Source of the DNA: Planctomycetaceae bacterium
GTDB lineage: Bacteria > Planctomycetota > Planctomycetia > Pirellulales > Thermoguttaceae
Direction of reading: 5' to 3'
Assembly (NCBI GenBank): GCA_031259095.1
Contig: JAIRLW010000120.1
Location: forward strand, 1 to 11,579
DNA length: 11,579 nt
Shown here: positions 6,320 to 11,579 of the stretch, piece after piece
Numbering within the stretch: the first letter of the stretch is position 1
Layout of the letters: each line of letters begins with the position of its first letter
Made by a program: the position numbers and the translations under genes
Notes under the pieces: model-generated
Told to the model about the DNA's origin: nothing
Seen by the model: the letters and a program-made list of their open reading frames with translations, nothing else
Databases searched by the model: none

Positions 6320-8284
6320 TTATCTAAACATAATTTCACGGCAAACTTTCACGAGTTGTTTTTCGTTTAGTCCAAGATCATTGAGCAGTTCGGAACGTTC
6401 ACCATGTTCTACGTAGTGATCGGGAATACCGAGTCGCCATAAACGTCTGGTATCAAGTCGTGCGTCATTGGCCGCTTCGAGAACCGCACTGCCAAAACCT
6501 GCGCTCAACATTCCTTCTTCGAAGGTAATCAAAAATTTGCCTTCACGAAGCGGTTGGAGAATCAGATCGGTATCGAGCGGTTTGATAAACCGTGCATTAA
6601 TAACGCCAACATCGACACGTCCTAAACCGTCAAGATTTTTACCCAATGTTTTTGCGGCTTCAACGGCTGGTTCCACAAAGGAACCGCAAGCGGCAATCAT
6701 TCCATCGTTTCCGTTGCGAATAATTTCCGCTTTACCAAGTTGCATCGGTTCGGGATTACGTTCGATAAAGGAAACGTTGGCTTTGGGATAACGAATGGCA
6801 ACCGGTCGTTCCAAATGTTCAGCGAAACGAAACATTGATTCCATATCACGAGCGTCCGCCGGAGCCATCACCACAAGATTGGGAAATGGTCGCAAATAGC
6901 CGAGATCAAAAACTCCGTGATGTGTTGGACCGTCCGGTCCCGCCAGTCCGGCACGATCAATCGCCAGAATCACCGGAAGATTTTGCAACGAAATTTCCTG
7001 AAACAGTTGATCGTAGGCCCGCTGTAAAAACGTACTGTAAATATCGACTATCGGCAACATTCCGGCTTTGGCTAAACCGGCGGCAAAAACAACCGCGTGC
7101 GACTCGCAAATACCAACGTCAAAAAATCGTTCTGGAAATTGATCACGAATCGGTTCCAGCATATTGCCCTGACACATTGCCGCTGTAATCACGCAAATCC
7201 GGTCATTTTTTCGCATCAATAATTCGATAGCATTCCGCGCGTGTTCGGTAAATGTGGAAAGTTGCGGCTGAGACGGCGAAACGGAAATTGTCGGCGACGA
7301 CGCGGAATTGGTCACCGGTGAAACGGGCAACGGCGCATCCAAAATTCGTCCCGGTTTCGGAGCGTGATACGCGGTCGGATTTTCTTCGGCAGGCCGGAAT
7401 CCGCGCCCTTTTTCTGTGAAAATATGCAGAAGAACCGGTTCTTCAAGACTTCGCGCCATACGGAGAAAACGTTGAAGCCGAGCAATGTTATGACCGTCAA
7501 TGGGACCGATGTAACGGAAACCAAGTTCTTCAAACAACATACCGCCAAGCAATCCCGCTTTGATGGCGTTTTTGAAACGACCGAAAAAAGAATCCATCGA
7601 CGAACCAATAATCGGCGTCCGATCCACCAGACGGTGCAGCTTTTGCTTAATCCGACTGTAAACCGGATGCAACCGCAAACGATCCAAGTGATCAGATAAT
7701 CCGCCGACACGCGGACAAATAGACATTTTATTATCGTTTAAAACGACGGTCAGATTTTTTTTGAGACCGCCGGCGTGATTCATTGCTTCATACACGATAC
7801 CGCTGCTCAATGCTCCGTCGCCGATGACGGCGACACTATGCCGTTTATTAACGCCGGCGATCAGATCGTCGCCGCAACTGAGTCCGAGCGCTGCGCCGAC
7901 ACTACAGCCGGCATGACCGGTCATCATCAAATCGTATTCACTTTCCTCTGGATTTGGAAATCCCATGAGACCGCCTTTAGTACGCATTGTTGCGAATCGA
8001 TTAAAGCGTCCGGTTAGGAGTTTATGGGGATAGATTTGATGTCCGGTATCCCAGATGAGCCGATCCCATGAGAAGTCAAAAGTGGTGTGCAAGGCGATAC
8101 AAAGTTCGACAACGCCTAGATTTGAAGCGAAATGCACGGAGCGGTGATCGTAAAGCCGACAGAGTTCTTCACGAATTTCCGACGCGAGATTTTTAAGTTC
8201 GGCGTGTGAAAGCCGTTCCAACTCGCGCGGCGATTCCAGTGTCGGAAGCACCAATTTGTAAACGCTTTTATCTTTACCGATCAT
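6320..8284 (-). CDS. dxs: 1-deoxy-D-xylulose-5-phosphate synthase
   Basis: The 654-residue product condenses pyruvate and glyceraldehyde 3-phosphate in a thiamine-diphosphate-dependent reaction, the first step of the MEP isoprenoid pathway, in the cytosol. The N-terminal domain has HFASNLGVVEL (51-61, catalytic-site His51), WDTGHQIYPHK (78-88) and the ThDP/Mg2+ motif GDGALSSG to NDNK (155-186). The pyrimidine domain has FDVGICESHA with Glu394, IYSTFLQRAYDQ (415-426) and DRAGLAGPDGPTHHG (443-457), with Asp451 and His455 matching E. coli Asp427 and His431. The C-terminal transketolase domain follows. Departures from textbook DXS are HLGSN to HFASN, GHSSTS to GHAGCS (123-128) and a Ser/Pro-rich linker (about 320-342). 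The length is slightly above the usual 620-640. No Shine-Dalgarno precedes the ATG; the start agrees with the family N-terminus. It stands as a single gene. Confidence 0.95.
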   Translation of the reverse strand: MIGKDKSVYKLVLPTLESPRELERLSHAELKNLASEIREELCRLYDHRSVHFASNLGVVELCIALHTTFDFSWDRLIWDTGHQIYPHKLLTGRFNRFATMRTKGGLMGFPNPEESEYDLMMTGHAGCSVGAALGLSCGDDLIAGVNKRHSVAVIGDGALSSGIVYEAMNHAGGLKKNLTVVLNDNKMSICPRVGGLSDHLDRLRLHPVYSRIKQKLHRLVDRTPIIGSSMDSFFGRFKNAIKAGLLGGMLFEELGFRYIGPIDGHNIARLQRFLRMARSLEEPVLLHIFTEKGRGFRPAEENPTAYHAPKPGRILDAPLPVSPVTNSASSPTISVSPSQPQLSTFTEHARNAIELLMRKNDRICVITAAMCQGNMLEPIRDQFPERFFDVGICESHAVVFAAGLAKAGMLPIVDIYSTFLQRAYDQLFQEISLQNLPVILAIDRAGLAGPDGPTHHGVFDLGYLRPFPNLVVMAPADARDMESMFRFAEHLERPVAIRYPKANVSFIERNPEPMQLGKAEIIRNGNDGMIAACGSFVEPAVEAAKTLGKNLDGLGRVDVGVINARFIKPLDTDLILQPLREGKFLITFEEGMLSAGFGSAVLEAANDARLDTRRLWRLGIPDHYVEHGERSELLNDLGLNEKQLVKVCREIMFR

Positions 8285-8340
8285 TCGTTGAAATATGTTG
8301 AATAAGGTTAAACCTATTAATTAATCAATTAATCAATTAA

Positions 8341-8418
8341 TTTCTAAAAACTCATTTTTGGATCGACCAAAATCGATTTTAGTCGATTTTAATCTATGAA
8401 GAAATAAGTTTTTAGAAA
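8341..8418. repeat. 78-bp nested palindrome upstream of dxs
   Basis: The outer arms are a perfect 12-bp inverted repeat, TTTCTAAAAACT (8341-8352) with AGTTTTTAGAAA (8407-8418). In the middle lies a 24-base palindrome centred on AAAATCGATTTT (8363-8386, one mismatched pair). The right arm contains copy 3 of the dispersed TTTTTAGARAYTCCC word. It lies 57-134 bases upstream of the dxs start, where it could affect dxs transcription. Confidence 0.65.
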
Positions 8419-8423
8419 CTCCC
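8409..8423 (+). repeat. TTTTTAGAAACTCCC word, copy 3
   Basis: The third copy of the dispersed word, forming the right arm of the 8341-8418 palindrome and running three C residues past it. Confidence 0.45.
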
Positions 8424-8645
8424 TAAAGTAATAAATTAATACAGGCGATAACCTTTGATTTTACTAACGCTAAAGGAATTAAATCGTTACCATAACAAAA
8501 CAAAAAGTGTATTATACTTTGAAAAGACGTCTTTACAAGGGTAGCAACGATAGAATTCTTCGAATTTGTTGAATTTTTATTGATTGTTTCACATTTTAGA
8601 GTGATTATTGTTTATGTCAAAAAATAATGGTCTCCTTAATTGAAA

Positions 8646-8759
8646 ATGGCAGATTATTTCAGACTTGGCGGGGACAATTGTTTGTGTCAATCATTCAGAG
8701 GTAGGCGAACCCCTTCTCCTGAACTACGGGTCACAGCAGTTGAGATCTTTAATCAATAG
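8646..8759 (+). CDS. possible 37-residue small protein (doubtful)
   Basis: An ORF from ATG 8646 to TAG 8757 encodes a peptide beginning MADYFRLGGDNCLC and containing GRRTPSPELRVTAVE. It coincides with a GC-richer patch inside an AT-rich spacer, which suggests selected sequence. Against it, there is no ribosome binding site upstream, no known family and no signal or membrane segment. A non-coding RNA or a piece of a decayed insertion element would explain the patch equally well. Confidence 0.15.
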   Translation: MADYFRLGGDNCLCQSFRGRRTPSPELRVTAVEIFNQ

Positions 8760-8771
8760 ATACCAGAAAGT

Positions 8772-8794
8772 TTGACCCTCCTATGGCGGGTCAA
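8772..8794. repeat. hairpin TTGACCC / GGGTCAA
   Basis: TTGACCC (8772-8778) pairs with GGGTCAA (8788-8794). Two further C-G pairs inside (8780-8781 with 8785-8786) shorten the loop to TAT. No T-tract follows on either strand, so it is not a standard terminator. It lies at the right edge of the GC-richer island. Confidence 0.5.
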
Positions 8795-8838
8795 CACAAT
8801 AACAGAATATTTATGAGGGGCATTGCCATTTAATGGTT

Positions 8839-8910
8839 AAGTACAAAGGTTTGAGAAACACTTTCTCTGGTGAATTTTTGTCCATTGTTGTCCCACGAAG
8901 GTTTGTACTT
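8839..8910. repeat. AAGTACAAA inverted pair with an inner hairpin
   Basis: AAGTACAAA (8839-8847) and TTTGTACTT (8902-8910) form a 9-bp inverted pair. Between them, GAGAAA (8853-8858) pairs with TTTCTC (8862-8867), and AAGGTTTG is directly repeated at 8846-8853 and 8898-8905. The same 9-base word forms a second inverted pair in the palindrome at 9089-9135. Confidence 0.5.
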
Positions 8911-9025
8911 TTAATATTTGTACAACAATTGTTTTTTTTGTTTAAAAATTCTTGTTATTGGTTTTAATTGGTTTCAAATTGAAAATCTGTGTGTTCTTTG
9001 TATCTTTGTGGATACAATTTGAATG

Positions 9026-9038
9026 ATTAGAGATTCCC
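9026..9038 (+). repeat. ATTAGAGATTCCC word, copy 4
   Basis: The fourth copy of the dispersed word, with ATT replacing the 5' T-run. It lies 280 bases past the end of the SUMF1-domain operon. Confidence 0.4.
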
Positions 9039-9088
9039 TGAAGATTTATAAATTAATCGCAACATCTATTCCATAACTTTCTATTTTA

Positions 9089-9135
9089 ATTTTTGTACTT
9101 ATTCAATGCAATTTGCAATGAATAAGTACAAAAAT
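9089..9135. repeat. 47-base near-perfect palindrome
   Basis: ATTTTTGTACTTATTCA (9089-9105) pairs with TGAATAAGTACAAAAAT (9119-9135). After one A-A mismatch (9106/9118) the stem continues as TGCAA with TTGCA to a single central base, T9112. The T-run is on the 5' side on both strands, so this is not an intrinsic terminator. It lies downstream of the SUMF1-domain operon. Confidence 0.85.
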
Positions 9136-9318
9136 CTTATTTTCACCTTATTTTTGTTTTTATACTTCTGACAGTTATTTAAGTAATGTTTATTTAATTA
9201 AAAAAATTATTGTAATTTTTTCAGTGAAATTTCCGTAAAGTATTATTTTTTATTAATCCCACAGGGACGACATGTTGGTAGAAAATTTAATCTTTGTTTA
9301 GAACTTCTTTATCGTTTT

Positions 9319-10611
9319 TCATTCCAACTCTTTCAAATAATTAAAGTAATCATCTGATGGCAGTTGTTCCCGTAATTTGGTAAGGAATTGCTTTTCATTA
9401 AGTTGTTGGTCATGGAACTTTTGTATTATCTTATAGATTTCAATTTTATGAGATTTTTCTTTGTACTCTTTTTCCGTAGTTATATCTCGTAATATTGTTT
9501 CATTTTCTTGTTGTTTTTTGCTGTCTTTATTTATTATGATTGATCGGCGGCATATCAGAAGCCAATATGCCGATGGTTTACGCGATAATACTAATCGAAA
9601 CCCCGGAACTTCATCATTGGCAATATCTACTGGTGAATATTCTTCAAAATCCATTTTTTGTCCGCCCCAAATTGTAAAACGTTGCCAAAGACTTTGAGAT
9701 GGTTCCTTCAAATCAACCGTAATATTAACATTATACGCTCCGCCATAAAGATAATAAATTTTTTCATTATCAGTTTGTGCCCATTCTGTTACGTTGCCGT
9801 GCATTCCTTTTATATGCCATTTGTTTTCCGGTTCGCTACTCACATCACGAACGCGATCTACATTGTCAATTTTTTGTCTCTTGTTTAAAAATCCTGTTTT
9901 GAAAAATGCTTGGAGTATCTTTTCACACTCCTTTTTTTTCTCTTTTTTTTGACAACAGTATTCGATAACTTTTACAATTTGAGTTTGAGAACCAGTAAAA
10001 TTATCAGACTCTTTCATCTCTTTCCAAATATCTTCACAGTCGCGTCTTATTCCTTCCGGTAACTTATTATAATTTGACCATAATCCGTTGCCGAAATGCG
10101 GGGTATTTTTAGCCTCTTCGGATGTTTTTGTTGCACGACAAGCATATTGCCATTCAATTTTTGTCGGTAATCGATATTGACGTTTCTCTATATTTACAAC
10201 ACTATCATGTGCCAAAATATCAGTTTCAAATAATTTTTGAATACAAGTTTCCGTGTCTTCGATAATTATTCCCCGAATCGGAAAAGACATTTTATCGAAA
10301 TACTCTTTATCTGCAATACCCGCCAGCCGATTTTTAATTTCATTGACTTTATCACTATTGGTTAATATTTTAAATTCACCGATGGACATTTCCGTTTCTT
10401 GAATATAAAACCCTTTGATAGGAATGGGCGCAGCTTTATCATCAAAGCGTCCGTCAAACGTTTTGCCGCTTGGACAATAACGAAAATGTATGTCCGCAGA
10501 ATTAACTTTAATTGTCAATAACTCGCCTTCCTTCGGTTCAGCATGAAGCGAAGGAATCATCGTAAGTAATGTAATTATAACAATATTCGTTGTAATTATT
10601 TTTTTCATCAT
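9319..10611 (-). CDS. exported SUMF1/FGE-domain protein with basic C-terminal tail
   Basis: The 430-residue product has a signal peptide (basic MMKK, hydrophobic residues 5-20, likely cleavage at LHA-EP, 24-25). A formylglycine-generating-enzyme-like domain follows at about 33-345, marked by RLPTKIEWQYACRA (147-160), GMHGNVTEW (269-277), YGGAYN (289-294) and GFRLVLS (337-343). An insertion of charged, Lys/Glu/Cys-rich sequence (about 185-250) interrupts the usual domain. The paired catalytic cysteines of true FGE are not in the expected position, so sulfatase activation is unlikely; a structural or ligand-binding role is inferred. Residues 355-430 are a Lys/Glu/Gln-rich, probably helical tail. 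AAAGGA lies about 7 bases upstream within the preceding gene, and the ATG overlaps that gene's stop as ATGA (10608-10611), indicating translational coupling. Confidence 0.85.
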   Translation of the reverse strand: MMKKIITTNIVIITLLTMIPSLHAEPKEGELLTIKVNSADIHFRYCPSGKTFDGRFDDKAAPIPIKGFYIQETEMSIGEFKILTNSDKVNEIKNRLAGIADKEYFDKMSFPIRGIIIEDTETCIQKLFETDILAHDSVVNIEKRQYRLPTKIEWQYACRATKTSEEAKNTPHFGNGLWSNYNKLPEGIRRDCEDIWKEMKESDNFTGSQTQIVKVIEYCCQKKEKKKECEKILQAFFKTGFLNKRQKIDNVDRVRDVSSEPENKWHIKGMHGNVTEWAQTDNEKIYYLYGGAYNVNITVDLKEPSQSLWQRFTIWGGQKMDFEEYSPVDIANDEVPGFRLVLSRKPSAYWLLICRRSIIINKDSKKQQENETILRDITTEKEYKEKSHKIEIYKIIQKFHDQQLNEKQFLTKLREQLPSDDYFNYLKELE

Positions 10612-11579
10612 TTTATTCCTTTATTATTTTTTGATTTAGTATGGGATTTCATTATTTCTTTAATTTTATTTATGTCTTCATTTGTTAAGGGCTTTTTCGG
10701 TTCTTCTTTTTTCGGCGGCTGCCAATTCCACGCATCACAAGGAACAACCAATCGGAAACCAACTGCCGGCAATTTATCTATTTCTAAACCGGAACGCCGA
10801 ATGGGAATGAGACGATTATAATTTGTATCTTTATAGGAACCTCCGCGATATGTTCTTATTTTGGGAATTGTCGAGGATTCTTTCGGGTAAAGGTTTTGAT
10901 CTTTTTCGATAAAACATTGGGGCAATGTTGAAGGAATATATTTAAGTTCGATATTATTATCGTTAATAAAATCAAAAAATTGATTTCGATATTCATCAAA
11001 ACACCATTCGCTCACATTGCCGGACAAATTGAAAATACCAGTAACAGTTTTATCTTTTGTTTTAGTTACATCCAAAGCGGTTATTTTTGTTTTTTCTTGC
11101 TTATCTTCGGTAGAAAAAACGGATTGTACATCGTCCGTCCAAGACAACAACCGATCATCTCCGCAACGTGCGGCTATTTCCCATTCAATTTCCGAAGGTA
11201 AACGAACATTCAGTTTCAAATAATTAGACGTCACAAAACAATATTGAACACAATGAAGCCAAGGTTCATTCGTAATAGGTAATTGTGAATTTGTCGGTTC
11301 ATCTTTATAACTGGCTTCCCACATTTCCATTGTTATTTCTCTATCAAGAATAAAAAAACACTCTTCCAAATCAATTGTTCTTATGTTTGGAATGTTATGG
11401 GCGATCATTGGTTCATCGCTTTGTTCAAATAGGAATTGCCGTTGTTGTTCCGTGATACCGATTTTATACTTGCCCGGCATGATAGGAATAAACATAAGCG
11501 GTTTCTTTACATTCGGTAACTTTAATTCCATCTTGCCGTTTTTTTGTGCTTCGTCAAGTTTCATTTTCCAATCTTGTTG
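10608..11579 (-). CDS. SUMF1/FGE-domain protein, 5' end beyond the window
   Basis: The frame is open to the window edge; the first visible ATG is at 11564 (318 residues), but five in-frame codons continue upstream (QQDWK) and no ribosome binding site or signal peptide is seen, so the true start probably lies outside. Counting from that ATG, the FGE-like domain spans about 20-275, with PLMFIPIMPGKYKIG (22-36), VRLPSEIEWEIAAR (120-133), GNVSEW (182-187), TYRGGSYKD (238-246) and VGFRLVVP (268-275). The catalytic cysteine pair of FGE is absent. A Lys/Pro-rich tail, WQPPKKEEPKKPL and a short charged helix, ends the protein. It is co-transcribed with the downstream SUMF1-domain gene. The two are similar in domain but too different to be a recent duplication. 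Confidence 0.8.
   Translation of the reverse strand, partial: QQDWKMKLDEAQKNGKMELKLPNVKKPLMFIPIMPGKYKIGITEQQRQFLFEQSDEPMIAHNIPNIRTIDLEECFFILDREITMEMWEASYKDEPTNSQLPITNEPWLHCVQYCFVTSNYLKLNVRLPSEIEWEIAARCGDDRLLSWTDDVQSVFSTEDKQEKTKITALDVTKTKDKTVTGIFNLSGNVSEWCFDEYRNQFFDFINDNNIELKYIPSTLPQCFIEKDQNLYPKESSTIPKIRTYRGGSYKDTNYNRLIPIRRSGLEIDKLPAVGFRLVVPCDAWNWQPPKKEEPKKPLTNEDINKIKEIMKSHTKSKNNKGIK

Larger units (their letters stand above)
8424..9318. other. long AT-rich spacer without a convincing gene
   Basis: About 0.9 kb between dxs and the SUMF1-domain genes holds no ORF that looks coding. It contains palindromes at 8523-8534 and 8918-8933, a small GC-richer island at about 8640-8800, inverted AAGTACAAA words, and a 47-base palindrome. 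No tRNA, RNase P, tmRNA or SRP RNA signature is recognisable on either strand. Confidence 0.6.

Noticed and set aside
8640..8830. A thiamine or other riboswitch, or a tmRNA, RNase P or SRP RNA, upstream of dxs.
   Set aside because: None of the conserved core sequences of these RNAs could be found on either strand.
9089..9135. The 47-base palindrome as the terminator of the SUMF1-domain operon.
   Set aside because: The T-run lies at the 5' foot of the stem on both strands, and no T-tract follows the stem in either direction.

Overview
The window reads as a chromosomal segment of an anaerobic bacterium, most likely a planctomycete. The evidence is indirect: a short-chain flavodoxin of the clostridial type, a PfkB sugar kinase and a divergent DXS whose wording I associate with planctomycetes, secreted proteins with SUMF1 (formylglycine-generating-enzyme-like) domains, a secreted metallopeptidase fused to a PA-IL-like domain, many genes without a strong Shine-Dalgarno site, and long AT-rich spacers full of palindromes. 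No marker gene fixes the taxonomy, so this is inference.

Layout from left to right. 1-325 holds a 42-codon ORF that looks like a truncated N-terminal remnant, then a GTCCC-rich palindromic repeat. 326-1228 (-) is a PfkB-family kinase. 1229-1910 is a divergent spacer with a GC-richer island of unknown nature and a strong promoter for the flavodoxin gene at 1911-2330 (+), which ends in a clear intrinsic terminator. 2526-3881 (+) encodes an exported protein of unknown function. A tRNA-Pro(TGG) follows at 3974-4048. 4049-4595 is a repeat-dense spacer: a second GTCCC-family copy and a 308-bp head-to-head palindromic element (4243-4550). 4596-6032 (-) is the secreted gluzincin-like metallopeptidase with a C-terminal carbohydrate-binding-like domain. 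6033-6319 carries other palindromes. 6320-8284 (-) is dxs, the first enzyme of the MEP isoprenoid pathway. 8285-9318 is about 1 kb without a convincing gene but with several palindromes and a small GC-richer island. 9319-10611 and 10608-11579 (-) are two SUMF1-domain genes overlapping by ATGA, the upstream one running off the window.

The genes do not form one pathway. Most are single housekeeping or export genes with their own promoters; only the two SUMF1-domain genes look like an operon. The unusual content is between the genes: at least four kinds of dispersed or nested palindromic sequence, including a short word (TTTTTAGAGATTCCC and variants) that occurs four times, always in the same orientation and always intergenic. 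I found no CRISPR array, no intact transposase and no recognisable defence or biosynthetic system.
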